The notes under the pieces were generated by a model. The model made no database searches. It was not told the DNA's origin and was given only the letters and a program-made list of their open reading frames with translations. Below are positions 1 through 9,230 of a DNA stretch of 64,000 bases, one piece after another. The position numbers and the translations under genes are program-made. Position 1 is the stretch's first letter. The number at the start of each line of letters is the position of its first letter. The DNA is taken from NCBI RefSeq assembly GCF_038446525.1, contig NZ_CP151792.1, forward strand, positions 2,666,001-2,730,000, in the 5' to 3' direction. The stretch is from Methanolobus sp. ZRKC5. Lineage in GTDB: Archaea > Halobacteriota > Methanosarcinia > Methanosarcinales > Methanosarcinaceae.

Positions 1-993
1 CAATGCCATTCTGCCGTTAGTACCTTCCACCTGGTATCCTGTAAGTATTATCTTCGATTTTGGGTCCTTGTATAGCTTATTGATGTAATAGAGCACAGGT
101 CCGCCGTTGAGCATTCCGGCTGTAGTAACAACTACGGAAGATTCAAGGGCAATTCTGTTTCTTTTACGACCAGTCACCATGGTGGCATTGGAAAATGCTT
201 TTTTAAGATGGGTGGGGTTGCGTATGTATTCAGGATGTTTTGACATGATCTTGTATGCCTGTACTCCCATTCCATCAACATAGGCTCTGATTCCATAGGA
301 ATCCAGAAGCATCAATATTTCCTGCGTTCTTCCGATTGCAAAGGCTGGAATTATAACACTGCCTCCAATGTTGAGAGTGTCCTGTACGGAATCGATGAAT
401 TCCTTCTCAATTTCTTTTCGTGGGGAATGGTCATCTCCAAAATATGTGCTTTCAGTTATGAGTATGTCTGAATCAGGGAAGTCAATTGCACCGAGAACCA
501 GTCGGGTGTCGTCAGTATTGATATCTCCTGTATAGAACAGGCTTTTACCCTCTTTATCCCGGACATGGATCGCTGATGCACCGGGAATATGCCCTGCATT
601 CAGGAACTCAACATCGTATCCATGTGTGTGAAATTCAACTCCCGTATCCACTTGTTTTGTTTTATGGACAAACTTTGAGAGGTCAATAGAATCATATGCT
701 GGTATTTCTCCTTTCCTTTCCGCAATTCTCAATGTATCATTTGCCAGCATATGTGTGAGGTCAAAAGTAGGTGGTGTCATGTAGATATCAGGTTCAAGGT
801 CCATTAGGTTTGGAACCGCACCAGAGTGGTCTATGTGTGCATGGGATACAAGCACAGCCTCAGGACGTGACCCATTCACTGGGTACTTTATATGCTCTCC
901 CGGAGACACTCCGTAATCCATCATAAGTTTATCATCAACGAGGACTGCCGATCTTCCAACTTCCCTGCATGCACCTTTGAATTCCAGTTCCAT
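1..993 (-). CDS. beta-CASP metallo-beta-lactamase RNase (aCPSF2-like), partial at left edge
   Basis: The visible 331 codons are the N-terminal part of a zinc-dependent beta-CASP nuclease; the C-terminus lies outside the window. The metal-binding motif HAHIDH is at about residues 51-56 and a second metal-site segment, TGDINTDD, lies near residue 155. No KH domains precede the lactamase domain, so it fits the shorter archaeal CPSF-like family (aCPSF2) better than the KH-containing transcription terminator FttA/aCPSF1. The ATG at 991-993 is preceded by a GGAG-type ribosome site. It lies 16 bases downstream of topA on the same strand and is probably co-transcribed with it. Role in RNA 3' processing or turnover is known for the family and inferred here. 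Confidence 0.85.
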   Translation of the reverse strand, partial: MELEFKGACREVGRSAVLVDDKLMMDYGVSPGEHIKYPVNGSRPEAVLVSHAHIDHSGAVPNLMDLEPDIYMTPPTFDLTHMLANDTLRIAERKGEIPAYDSIDLSKFVHKTKQVDTGVEFHTHGYDVEFLNAGHIPGASAIHVRDKEGKSLFYTGDINTDDTRLVLGAIDFPDSDILITESTYFGDDHSPRKEIEKEFIDSVQDTLNIGGSVIIPAFAIGRTQEILMLLDSYGIRAYVDGMGVQAYKIMSKHPEYIRNPTHLKKAFSNATMVTGRKRNRIALESSVVVTTAGMLNGGPVLYYINKLYKDPKSKIILTGYQVEGTNGRMAL

Positions 994-1009
994 GTATACC
1001 TCACTCCTT

Positions 1010-3250
1010 TCAATCTATTTCAGACTGCCATTTCTTTAATTTCTTAACAGGTATACTTGTAACTTTTGCAAGTTCTATAGCATCAGCAGTGCACAGATCA
1101 TCCACGCTACAAATTCCAGCATCAGTAAGTTTTTCCGCGGTAACCTTCCCAATTCCGGATATATCGTTAATTGTCTTTGGGCGTTCCTTGTCCTTGTCAG
1201 TGCCTTGCTTTTGTTTTTCTTCTTCCTGTGTTTTTTGCCATTCAAGGAAGTTACAATGTGGACATCCAAGGTTCCATGGCCTTTTACCGGAGTTGATTAT
1301 GCGTATGTGGTACAGACCATGTTCCTCGCATAATTTATCTGTAACCACAATTTGTCCTGATCGTGGAAGGGGAAGTGCAAAATTACAGTCGGGGTACCCG
1401 TCACATCCTATAAAACGGGATCCTCTCTTTGATCTCATTATCATGAGGTTGGACTTACACTTAGAACAAACACCAATGATCTTATCCTCTCGAAGACCAG
1501 CACGCAATGATTCAGTGATATCTTCCTTGTTTCCTTCAAGGTCATTGAACATCAGCTCCAGCATTTCCCTGGATTCATTCAGTACATCATCTTCAGGTAT
1601 CTCACCTTCTGCTATCCTGTCCATATCAGCTTCAAGTTTGCTGGTCATATCTGGTTTAGAAATGGTGGGTGCGAACTTCTCAAGAGCATCAACAACAGCA
1701 ATTGCGGTCTTGGTAGGCTGTAAAGGATTTCCATGCACGTAGGCTCTTGAATAAAGTTTACTGATGATCTCGTGACGGGTTGCTTTGGTACCAAGTCCCA
1801 TCTCTTCCATGATTCTTATAAGTCTGCCCTGACCGTATCTTCCAGGAGGTTGTGTTTCTTTTGCCTCGACTTCTACTTCGTTCACATTGAGCTTATCGCC
1901 TTCACTAAGCTCTGGTAAAAGTCTGTCTTCAGGCGCATTGTAATGATAATACCATCTCCATCCGGAAACAACAAGTCTTGCACCGTTCGCCTTGAATTCC
2001 TCCTCCTTTATGTCAAACTTTGATCGGATGGTTTCCCATTTTGCCGGGTCGGCAAATGTTGCAAAGAAACGCCTGACAACAAGTTCGTAAAGTTTCCATT
2101 CCTGCTCGTTCATTTCAGATTTCTTGGCAAGGGATGCAGGAAAAATAGGGGGGTGGTCAGTTGTCTCTTTCTTGCCTTTTGTAGGTACAAGTTCTTTCTT
2201 CTCAAGTAATTTGAGTGCGTATTGCTTGAAAGCACCTGTCTTGAATATCTCTATCTGTGCCCTGAGGTCCAGACTTTCAGGGTATACAGTGTTATCGGTC
2301 CTGGGGTATGATATCCAACCGCTGGTGTAAAGTGTTTCAGCGATCCTCATTGCATTGGATGCTGTAAAACCGATGGAACTTGCGGCACCGATAAATTCGG
2401 TAGTGTTAAAAGGAGTCGGTTGCTTGTCTATTTTTTCGGAAGTTGTGACGTCAGTCACAACAGCATCGTCACCTATAGATATCTTTTCCAGTGCTGCGTC
2501 AACTTCTGCCTTGTCCCAGAAACGCTTTGTGCGGTGCTCTACCTTGAACTGTTCTCCCTTTTTACTCTCAAGCATTGCTGAGAGCTCCCAATAGGGTTGC
2601 GGGATAAAAGCATCCCTTTCCTTCTCACGTTCCACTATAAGTGAAAGAGTAGGTGACTGTACTCTTCCTACTGAAAGGAACATCTTCCCAAGACGTCCTG
2701 CAGAAAGGGATATGTAACGTGTAAGTGAAGCACCCCATACAAGGTCTATAACCTGTCTTGAGTGTCCTGCATCTGCCAGGTTGAAATCAACTTTTACAGG
2801 ATTTGAAAAAGCATCATCAATGGCCTTTGGAGTAATTGCACTGTAGTGAACACGTTCAAATTCGACATCAGGATTTACCTTCAGGATGATGTCAAGAGCT
2901 TCAACTCCAATGAGTTCTCCTTCCCTGTCATAGTCAGTTGCAATTGTTACTTTGGTGGCTGTTTTCCCTAGTTTTTTCAGCGCAGCTACTATCTTTACCT
3001 GTGTTGATGTAGTGATTACATCCGCAGTTATAAGCTCGCTTGCTTCTACTTTTTGCCAGTTGTTATAGGCTTTTGGAAAATCAAGTTTCACTATGTGTCC
3101 GCTAAGTCCCATGAATATTTTAGTTCCCGCTTCTGTTTCATATTCATAGGTGTCTACTCCGCTCACACGAACTTGTTTTGTCTTCCCTGGGGCCAGGATC
3201 GCTGCTATTCTTTTTGCTGCGATGTGTTTTTCTGCTATGATGAGATGCAT
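1010..3250 (-). CDS. topA: DNA topoisomerase I (type IA)
   Basis: This 746-residue protein has the full type IA layout. An N-terminal TOPRIM domain starts MHLIIAEKHIAAKRIA and carries the acidic TDYDREGE motif near residue 105. The catalytic tyrosine lies in SYPRTD near residue 315. A C-terminal zinc ribbon starts CSKCKSNL near residue 595, and a helix-hairpin-helix-like tail (ISGIGKVTAEKL) ends the protein. The enzyme relaxes negative supercoils by transient single-strand cleavage. It is probably the first gene of an operon with the beta-CASP nuclease downstream. The start codon is the first ATG of the frame and begins directly with TOPRIM, so I am confident in it. Confidence 0.95.
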   Translation of the reverse strand: MHLIIAEKHIAAKRIAAILAPGKTKQVRVSGVDTYEYETEAGTKIFMGLSGHIVKLDFPKAYNNWQKVEASELITADVITTSTQVKIVAALKKLGKTATKVTIATDYDREGELIGVEALDIILKVNPDVEFERVHYSAITPKAIDDAFSNPVKVDFNLADAGHSRQVIDLVWGASLTRYISLSAGRLGKMFLSVGRVQSPTLSLIVEREKERDAFIPQPYWELSAMLESKKGEQFKVEHRTKRFWDKAEVDAALEKISIGDDAVVTDVTTSEKIDKQPTPFNTTEFIGAASSIGFTASNAMRIAETLYTSGWISYPRTDNTVYPESLDLRAQIEIFKTGAFKQYALKLLEKKELVPTKGKKETTDHPPIFPASLAKKSEMNEQEWKLYELVVRRFFATFADPAKWETIRSKFDIKEEEFKANGARLVVSGWRWYYHYNAPEDRLLPELSEGDKLNVNEVEVEAKETQPPGRYGQGRLIRIMEEMGLGTKATRHEIISKLYSRAYVHGNPLQPTKTAIAVVDALEKFAPTISKPDMTSKLEADMDRIAEGEIPEDDVLNESREMLELMFNDLEGNKEDITESLRAGLREDKIIGVCSKCKSNLMIMRSKRGSRFIGCDGYPDCNFALPLPRSGQIVVTDKLCEEHGLYHIRIINSGKRPWNLGCPHCNFLEWQKTQEEEKQKQGTDKDKERPKTINDISGIGKVTAEKLTDAGICSVDDLCTADAIELAKVTSIPVKKLKKWQSEID

Positions 3251-3417
3251 AATTATCTCCGTGATCGATCAAATAAATGGATTATATGATAAACATAGTA
3301 TTGATTATAAGGATATGCATAAAAAAGTTTACTTTTACACAAACCCCATGCTTTAGTCTAACAAACATTCTTCTAAATATATCTATCGCAAACAATATTT
3401 TTGTGAGCAGAGTAGTA

Positions 3418-3448
3418 CAGCCTTAGATACATGTCATGCATAAGGCTG
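3418..3448. other. Hairpin in the topA-IS66 intergenic region
   Basis: The 296 bases between topA and the insertion sequence hold no gene that I can see. They contain one clear hairpin, with arms CAGCCTTA (3418-3425) and TAAGGCTG (3441-3448) and a 15-base loop. It is not followed by a T-run on either strand, so a terminator role is uncertain. Confidence 0.4.
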
Positions 3449-3546
3449 GAAATTCGTGTATGATCTTCTGTATTTCACAAAGAACAGTATTGATCATTCT
3501 CATTAATGTTACTCAATTTAATCAAATTTACAATTTTTGTTTAAAA

Positions 3547-5168
3547 GTAACTATTCAGCCTGACTGTTTTAATGATGCAAAAAACAATATACTATGGCTT
3601 CATTCTATGTGTTAAAAAATATTCAGTAAAATATCATAAAAAACGTCTATCAATCTGAGGGGATTTGTATAGACCGCGAAGAAATACTTGCAGTTTATGA
3701 AGCTGGTCCAGAAGCAGTAGTAGAACTTGTAACTCGATTACTTGGGATAATTGAACATCAATCTCTCCAAATTGCACAACTTGAAGAGCGTGTCAGGCAT
3801 TTGGAAGAAATGCTTGAAAAGAATAGTCGCAACAGTAGCAAACCACCTTCTACTGATTCTTATGCACGGAATAAACCAACCGTTAAAAGTCAAAGAAAAA
3901 AGACCAATAAGCATGTAGGTGGTCAAAACGGTCATCCTGGTACTACATTAAGAATAAATGATGATCCGGATGAAGTTATTGTTCATCCTGTTAATCAATG
4001 CGTCAATTGTGGGAGATCGTTAGCTTCTGTTCCCTCTAACTATGAAAGAAGACAGGTCTTTGACATTCCTCCTATAACTATCAATTGCATTGAACATCGT
4101 TGCGAGATTAAAACATGTCCCAAATGTTCTCATGTAAACAAAGCTCTTTTTCCAGATGGTGTAACTCAGCCGACTCAATACGGTCATCGAGTTAAGTCAT
4201 TTGCAGTTTATTTGCACACTTACCAATTACTTCCTTATCAGCGTGTTACCAAGTTGTTCTCTGATATTTTGGGATGCAAGATAAGTCCTGCTACTTTGGT
4301 GAACACGGAACGTAGTTGTTTTGAGAAGCTTGGAGCTTTTGAAAATACAGTGAAACATCTCCTGAAAGAATCTCCTGTCATCAATCTGGATGAAACAGGA
4401 ATGAGAATAAATGCAGTTCGTAATTGGCTTCATGTGGCAGGTACAGACAAACTGACCTATTATTTTGCACATCGCAAAAGGGGCTCAGAAGCAATGGATG
4501 CTATGGGCATATTACCAGGTTACACTGGTGTTGCAACACATGATTTTTGGAAACCGTACAACAAATATGAATGTCAACATTCATTATGTAATGCACATTT
4601 ATTACGAGAGTTAACTGGAGCTTCCGAAAACAGGGATCAACAGTGGCCAAAGATAATGAGTGATCTCTTGATATGCATTAAACATCATGTTGATAATGAT
4701 CTTTTAGATACTGAGCTAATTCAAAGGTTCAGTGAGGATTATGATCACATAACTTGTTTAGGAGTGAATGAAAATCCTCCTGATCCGGAATCAAATGTGC
4801 GGTCTAAAAAACGAGGACGTAAGAAGCAGACCACGGTAAAGAATTTGCTGGATAGGTTTATTGGCCATAAAGAGGATATCTTACGATTTATGTACGACCA
4901 AAACGTTCCGTTTGATAACAATCAGGCTGAAAGAGATATCAGAATGACGAAAGTACAGCAGAAGATATCAGGTACTTTCCGCAGTGAACAGGGTGCAAAA
5001 AATTTCTGCCGTATAAGAGGATACGTGTCTACTGTTAATAAGAATTCTGAATCTGTTATCGATGCAATTAGTGCAATATTTTATGGCAATTCATTTGTTC
5101 CAAAGTTGCAGAATTGATCGTGGATGAAGAAATCAGCTTGGTGGAAGTGAGCTAGGCTGAATAGTTAC
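3547..5168 (+). mobile_element. Complete IS66-family insertion sequence, single-ORF type
   Basis: The element is 1622 bp. Its ends are perfect 15-bp inverted repeats: GTAACTATTCAGCCT at 3547-3561 and the reverse complement at 5154-5168. Both ends are flanked by the same 8 bases, GTTTAAAA (3539-3546 and 5169-5176). An 8-bp target duplication is typical of IS66. The element carries only a TnpC-like transposase and no tnpA/tnpB, as in the ISBst12 subgroup. Intact ends, intact duplication and an unbroken transposase frame indicate a fairly recent insertion. It landed between genes and disrupts nothing recognisable. Confidence 0.92.
3663..5117 (+). CDS. IS66-family (ISBst12-like) transposase
   Basis: This is a DDE transposase with an N-terminal leucine-rich coiled-coil segment, a zinc-finger-like region (CVNCGRSL ... 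CPKCSHV), and the catalytic domain. Likely acidic residues are in NLDETGMR, THDFWKPY and NNQAERDIR. The frame is open well upstream of the first ATG at 3801: codons from 3669 read IDREEILAVYEAGPEAVVEL, which is the usual N-terminus of this family. No ATG, GTG or TTG exists in that stretch. A GAGGGG ribosome site at 3657-3662 points to ATT (3663) or ATA (3669) as the start. The annotated start is therefore an inference; translation from 3801 alone would lose the conserved N-terminus. Confidence 0.85.
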   Translation: MCIDREEILAVYEAGPEAVVELVTRLLGIIEHQSLQIAQLEERVRHLEEMLEKNSRNSSKPPSTDSYARNKPTVKSQRKKTNKHVGGQNGHPGTTLRINDDPDEVIVHPVNQCVNCGRSLASVPSNYERRQVFDIPPITINCIEHRCEIKTCPKCSHVNKALFPDGVTQPTQYGHRVKSFAVYLHTYQLLPYQRVTKLFSDILGCKISPATLVNTERSCFEKLGAFENTVKHLLKESPVINLDETGMRINAVRNWLHVAGTDKLTYYFAHRKRGSEAMDAMGILPGYTGVATHDFWKPYNKYECQHSLCNAHLLRELTGASENRDQQWPKIMSDLLICIKHHVDNDLLDTELIQRFSEDYDHITCLGVNENPPDPESNVRSKKRGRKKQTTVKNLLDRFIGHKEDILRFMYDQNVPFDNNQAERDIRMTKVQQKISGTFRSEQGAKNFCRIRGYVSTVNKNSESVIDAISAIFYGNSFVPKLQN

Positions 5169-5298
5169 GTTTAAAATTAAGATAGAATTTTGAGCAAATC
5201 AAAGTATGGGTTCTTTGCATTTGTCGCTAGAAGTATGTACTCTTGCAGGCTAATGTTTATTTAAAAAATCACGCTGCAATTTGATTATAAATGAAGCA

Positions 5299-5350
5299 AA
5301 AAAAATTGTTACATCCTTCCTGTTATTTAGTACATGTCAGGAGGATGTAA
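5299..5350 (-). terminator. Terminator hairpin after the ferritin-like gene
   Basis: The arms TTACATCCTTCCTG (5299-5312) and CAGGAGGATGTAA (5338-5350) pair almost completely. On the minus strand the hairpin is followed by a run of eight T (complement of 5289-5296). It sits just beyond the stop of the ferritin-like gene and probably ends the oxidative-stress operon. Confidence 0.7.
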
Positions 5351-5368
5351 ATTGTAATTCATTAAAGC

Positions 5369-5872
5369 TTATTGTTTCTGGATAAGTTCAATATCTTCGA
5401 GAACAGACTGAAGGTCGTCCTCGTGCTCGATCTCGTCGGTGAGGATCTGCAGTATTATTTCGTATGTGACAGGGTCCTTATCTTTTACTTTTGCAAGTAT
5501 GGAATTATAGACCTGAATTGCACATTGTTCACCTTTTATGTTCTGTTCCAGAATTCTCTTTACAAATGGATCTTCAGGTGATTCGTATCCGCAGTTACCT
5601 TTTTTCATCCATTCTTCAGGTGAGAGTACAGGTGTTCCTCCAAGCTGCATGATCCTGTTAGAAAGCATATCTGCATGTCTGAGCTCGTCAGTTGCATGTT
5701 CGATGAGTTCTGCAGCAGCAGCTTCTCTCATAGGGCCCTTAACGATCTTTGATCCTACCCAATACTGGTAGTATGCAAGCCATTCATCGGCCAATGCCTT
5801 GTTTAATGATTCTATCAGGTCTGCTATGTCCAGTCCCAAATTCTCTAAAATTTCCACGCCTTTTGTTCCCAT
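5369..5872 (-). CDS. Ferritin-like (Dps/bacterioferritin-type) diiron protein
   Basis: This 167-residue all-helical protein belongs to the ferritin-like superfamily. Acidic and His residues typical of a diiron site appear in ADEWLAYYQYW, HATDELRHADML, and TDEIEHEDDLQ. Such proteins store iron and use peroxide or oxygen to oxidise ferrous iron, which protects DNA. The ATG at 5872 is preceded by AAGGTGA at good spacing; a GTG three codons upstream is less likely. It is the last gene of a three-gene unit with the peroxiredoxin and Fur-like genes, which supports a stress role. Whether it forms a 12-mer like Dps or DpsL cannot be told from sequence alone. Confidence 0.85.
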   Translation of the reverse strand: MGTKGVEILENLGLDIADLIESLNKALADEWLAYYQYWVGSKIVKGPMREAAAAELIEHATDELRHADMLSNRIMQLGGTPVLSPEEWMKKGNCGYESPEDPFVKRILEQNIKGEQCAIQVYNSILAKVKDKDPVTYEIILQILTDEIEHEDDLQSVLEDIELIQKQ

Positions 5873-5907
5873 AATGGTCACCTTTTTCTATTAGTTAACT
5901 AATCTAT

Positions 5908-6582
5908 TTAAGACTGTTTCTTGAGGCACATGAACCAGTCCAGGCAGTACTTTCCTTCTTCTTCTGTCTCAACCCTTTCCTTTGCAGTTCCGCATGATCC
6001 TGGTGGTGGAATGATCACATCATCTCCTGGCTGCCAGTTTGCAGGGGTTGCGATATTTTCTGAATCGGATTTCTGCATTGCCAGAATCAGTCTCTTGATC
6101 TCATCCATGTTCCTACCATTGGAAAGTGGGTAGTACAGGATTGCCCTTACCTTTGCTTTTGGGTCCATCATAAATACTGCTCTTACTGCCTGGGTATCTG
6201 ACGCATTTGGCTGCACCATTCCGAATTTCTTTGCAACATCCATCTTAAGATCTTCAATAACCGGGAAATTAACTTCGATATTTTTCATTCCCTTGTACAC
6301 GATCTTTTCTTTGATGGTTCGCAACCATGCAATGTGTGCATAGATACTGTCAATGGAAAGTCCTATAAGTTCTGTATTTAATTCTCTGAATTCTTCCTGC
6401 ATCGTTGCAAAGGTCATGAATTCAGTTGTACACACTGGGGTAAAATCAGCAGGATGACTGAAAAGGATTACCCATTTTCCCTTGTAGTCTTTTGGAAAAT
6501 TGATTTCTCCCATTGTTGTTTTTGCTTTAAATGACGGTGCATCATCGCCTATAAGTGGCATTGTTACTATTTCTTCTTCCAT
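5908..6582 (-). CDS. Peroxiredoxin (AhpC/Prx6 type)
   Basis: This 224-residue thioredoxin-fold peroxidase has the peroxidatic cysteine in HPADFTPVCTTEF at about residues 43-55. A long C-terminal arm (QPGDDVIIPPPGS, then a Cys pair in GSCGTAKE and KYCLDWFMC) is typical of archaeal Prx6-like enzymes. It reduces hydrogen peroxide and alkyl peroxides in the cytoplasm. The ATG at 6582 follows a GGAG site inside the end of the upstream Fur-like gene, so the two are translated from one message. Confidence 0.93.
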   Translation of the reverse strand: MEEEIVTMPLIGDDAPSFKAKTTMGEINFPKDYKGKWVILFSHPADFTPVCTTEFMTFATMQEEFRELNTELIGLSIDSIYAHIAWLRTIKEKIVYKGMKNIEVNFPVIEDLKMDVAKKFGMVQPNASDTQAVRAVFMMDPKAKVRAILYYPLSNGRNMDEIKRLILAMQKSDSENIATPANWQPGDDVIIPPPGSCGTAKERVETEEEGKYCLDWFMCLKKQS

Positions 6583-6583
6583 A

Positions 6584-6979
6584 TTACTCCATCTCCATAC
6601 ATTTCTTGCATATTCCGTAAAAGTTAGTGTCTGCTGATTCTATTTTAAAGTCATCTATTTTTTCTGCTATCTTCATAGCGTAATCGCTAAGTTCTTCCGA
6701 TTCGTAGTCTGTTATTTCTCCGCACTCTATGCATATTGTGTGGTGGTGAGGTATCAGATTGGATTCAAACCTCGAAACTCCCTTAATGTTCACCTCCTTG
6801 ATCAGGCCCTTTTCAGCCAGAAACTTTAGGTTACTATAAACTGTGGCTTTGCTGATTCGCGTTAGTTTTTGCCTTACTCCCTCATAGACATCATCGACAG
6901 TGGGATGACCATCAAATTCTCTGAGAAAATCCAATATCTCGATTCGCTGGTTTGTGTACTTGATGTCTGCCTTTTTCAT
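6584..6979 (-). CDS. Fur-family metal-dependent repressor (PerR-like)
   Basis: The 131-residue protein has the Fur layout. An N-terminal winged helix (KYTNQRIEILDFL, with recognition helix around SKATVYSNLKFL) is followed by a metal-binding dimerisation domain with HHHTICIECGEI and a C-terminal CKKC pair for structural zinc. Position as first gene of a peroxiredoxin-ferritin operon suggests a PerR-type peroxide sensor rather than an iron-uptake regulator; this is inference from context. It probably represses its own operon through the palindrome at 7039-7054. Confidence 0.9.
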   Translation of the reverse strand: MKKADIKYTNQRIEILDFLREFDGHPTVDDVYEGVRQKLTRISKATVYSNLKFLAEKGLIKEVNIKGVSRFESNLIPHHHTICIECGEITDYESEELSDYAMKIAEKIDDFKIESADTNFYGICKKCMEME

Positions 6980-7038
6980 TTTGGTCCCACTTTTTTGTTT
7001 TTCCTGCTCTCACATAATCCATGTAAGAACATATCCTA

Positions 7039-7063
7039 AATAATAATTATTATTATTTAAACA
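7039..7063 (-). promoter_or_regulatory. Palindromic operator over the TATA region of the stress operon
   Basis: AATAATAATTATTATT at 7039-7054 is a perfect 16-base palindrome. On the minus strand it lies immediately downstream of a TATA-like TTTAAATA (7053-7060), about 60 bases before the Fur-like ATG. This resembles Fur/PerR boxes (AT-rich inverted repeats) and its position would block the transcription complex, so autorepression is likely. Confidence 0.55.
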
Positions 7064-7218
7064 TTATTCTTGTTTAGTATTGATACCTATTTAGAACTAT
7101 ATATTGTTTGTTCTGATTTTAAAATGAAAATCACGGGGATAAGAAAAAAGCAATCTATTAAGCAAGATACTTAATAGATAAGTTATCAAATAATCAGCAA
7201 GAATTCCGGAGACACAAA

Positions 7219-7992
7219 ATGACCAATACCAGGATAATTTCATGGAATGTTAATGGCATCAGGGCAGTTCACAAAAAAGGTTTTCTTGACTGGTTCAATG
7301 AAGAAAAACCTGATATACTTTGTATTCAGGAAACAAAAGCCCGCAGGGAACAACTTCCCTCCGAGATGCTTGAAATCGATGGCTATCATAATTATTTTGC
7401 TTCTGCCGAGAAAAAAGGTTATAGTGGAGTGGCACTCTACACTAAAAAAGAACCAATTAACATCAAATGTGGATTTGGTATCGAGAAATTTGATAGTGAG
7501 GGCCGCGTCCAGATTGCTGATTACGGTGAGTTCGTTCTCTTCAACATATATTTTCCTAATGGCAAAGCGTCTGCTGAAAGACTTGCATATAAAATGGAGT
7601 TCTATGATGCTTTTCTTGAATATGCCAACACGCTCAAATCCAGAGGTAAGAAACTCATAATATGTGGCGATGTTAATACTGCCCACAAGGAAATTGACCT
7701 GGCCCGTCCAAAAGACAACGAGAAGGTTTCAGGTTTCCTGCCTTCAGAGCGTGCCTGGATCGATAAACTCATGGACAAGGGTTATGTGGACACTCTGAGG
7801 ATGTATAATACTGAGCCAGATAATTATACCTGGTGGAGCATGCGGACAAGGGCAAGAGAAAGAAACGTTGGTTGGAGAATTGATTACTTCTTTGCAAGTG
7901 AAAATATCAAAGATCAGATAAAAGACGCATTCATTTTGCCTGATGTTATGGGTTCTGATCATTGTCCCATAGGTATTGACCTTGAGTTATAA
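7219..7992 (+). CDS. xthA: Exodeoxyribonuclease III / AP endonuclease
   Basis: This 257-residue enzyme of the endonuclease/exonuclease/phosphatase fold begins [16 protein letters not shown] and has the metal-binding Glu in CIQETKA, the catalytic ICGDVNTAH segment, and the C-terminal GSDHCPIG motif. It incises DNA at abasic sites in base-excision repair. A GGAG ribosome site precedes the ATG. It is a single transcription unit facing the LOG-like gene, with a shared hairpin between the two. Confidence 0.95.
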   Translation: MTNTRIISWNVNGIRAVHKKGFLDWFNEEKPDILCIQETKARREQLPSEMLEIDGYHNYFASAEKKGYSGVALYTKKEPINIKCGFGIEKFDSEGRVQIADYGEFVLFNIYFPNGKASAERLAYKMEFYDAFLEYANTLKSRGKKLIICGDVNTAHKEIDLARPKDNEKVSGFLPSERAWIDKLMDKGYVDTLRMYNTEPDNYTWWSMRTRARERNVGWRIDYFFASENIKDQIKDAFILPDVMGSDHCPIGIDLEL

Positions 7993-8010
7993 TATAAGAC
8001 TATAATTTGA

Positions 8011-8030
8011 TTTATTCCGGATCGAATAAA
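8011..8030. terminator. Bidirectional terminator between convergent genes
   Basis: TTTATTC (8011-8017) and GAATAAA (8024-8030) form a hairpin with a 6-base loop. It is followed by more A on the plus strand, which gives a T-run on the minus strand. It sits between the ends of xthA and the LOG-like gene. Confidence 0.5.
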
Positions 8031-8038
8031 AAAATTCC

Positions 8039-8488
8039 TTATTTGATGCTGTTAATTGCCATCATGACGGCATCTTTCGGACTTTTTGCTTTAACAGTGC
8101 CATCAATTTCCCATTTAGATTCAAGTGTGATCACAGTTTTCCCCATTTTAAGCGAGTGCGCTATCTCTGAGAGTGTGCCATATTCGCCTCCAACGGCTAT
8201 CAATACGTCCGCAGATCGTGCTATTATTACATTTCTGGCATGCCCCATATCAGTCACGATCGCAATGTCAATGTAAGCATTTGCACTTATACGACTCTCT
8301 CCGGGGAGAATGCCAATTGTAGTCCCACCTTCTCTTTTAGCACCAGATGCTGATGCTTCCATTACTCCGCCATGCCCGCCACAAAGCAGTATTGCATTGC
8401 TTTTTGCGATTTCAGCCCCTACTTCTTCTGCTGTAATTCTCAGAGCATCATCACATGAGCCGGCACCAATGACTCCTATTTGTATCAT
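8039..8488 (-). CDS. TIGR00725/LOG-like Rossmann-fold protein
   Basis: The 149-residue protein has the nucleotide-binding fold of the LOG/MoCo-carrier-like superfamily. Motifs are IGVIGAGSCDD at the N-terminus, LLCGGHGGVMEA near residue 35, GILPGE, and GGEYGTLSEIA near residue 100. LOG proteins hydrolyse nucleotide 5'-monophosphates; members of this short branch have no firm function. It is probably transcribed after the Tsr3-like gene, 35 bases upstream on the same strand. Confidence 0.75.
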   Translation of the reverse strand: MIQIGVIGAGSCDDALRITAEEVGAEIAKSNAILLCGGHGGVMEASASGAKREGGTTIGILPGESRISANAYIDIAIVTDMGHARNVIIARSADVLIAVGGEYGTLSEIAHSLKMGKTVITLESKWEIDGTVKAKSPKDAVMMAINSIK

Positions 8489-8523
8489 TTTTCGCTACAT
8501 CCTTTATTAAAACACTCACGAAT

Positions 8524-9069
8524 TTACATATATTCACTTTGTATCCTTAAGATATCCCTGCTATCCTTAGCTTCTGAGTATTCTTCCAGAGGTTCGTGGT
8601 TCAGCTCGAGAAAAGTGTGGCCCCAGTTGAACTTGGACATGACTTTCTCTGCCTGCTGTTTATTTCCAAGTATGTATAGTGCAGCGGCAAATGCTTCTAC
8701 GGATGTGAGTTTGAAAGGTCTTCCAAAATTCACGGGATTTGCAGCCACAAGGTATGGGAGTGCACGGTGTTCGAGTTTCATCCTTAGGAGTTGTGGGAAT
8801 ACCCTTTCAACTTCTTCCCATGAACAGTCAAGAACAGTTATACCTTTTTTAGTACTATCTCCGGGTGAAAGAGCTTTTTCAGCCATAGGGTCAAGTAATA
8901 TGGATCTTGAAGGTATCCTTTCTATTTTCTCAGAAAGGGTCACAAGCCCAAATTTTGCCATTTTCTTGCCGGTGCATTTTTTTGGGTCACATTGTTTTGC
9001 ATGATATAGAAATAGTTTAATGTCTTTTTCGTCATCAGGTGCCATATGAGTATGATGATGTCTGATCAT
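8524..9069 (-). CDS. DUF367 / Tsr3-like rRNA aminocarboxypropyltransferase
   Basis: This 181-residue protein matches the Tsr3 family. It starts with [19 protein letters not shown] and has the SAM-binding region around [13 protein letters not shown] and [18 protein letters not shown]. In eukaryotes and archaea, Tsr3 transfers an aminocarboxypropyl group from SAM to a hypermodified uridine of small-subunit rRNA. The His-rich start (MIRHHHTHM) could be trimmed to the inner ATG eight codons later. The family call is firm; the exact start is not. Confidence 0.85.
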   Translation of the reverse strand: MIRHHHTHMAPDDEKDIKLFLYHAKQCDPKKCTGKKMAKFGLVTLSEKIERIPSRSILLDPMAEKALSPGDSTKKGITVLDCSWEEVERVFPQLLRMKLEHRALPYLVAANPVNFGRPFKLTSVEAFAAALYILGNKQQAEKVMSKFNWGHTFLELNHEPLEEYSEAKDSRDILRIQSEYM

Positions 9070-9230
9070 ATATCAATAATTCGTTTATGCATGTCGAAAT
9101 TTCAAATAATATAGATATGTATTTATATTTATGAGTTGTATTAAGTCTTGAATATACTTATGTGGTACTAATTACTGGATCTTCAAATGAAAAGGGAATA
9201 ACTCATTGTAATCATCTATCGAGGTATTTT

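Noticed and set aside
1089-1742. Long open frame opposite topA (217 codons)
   Set aside because: It lies entirely antisense to a well-conserved gene, has a low-complexity Ser/Pro-rich product and no ribosome site.
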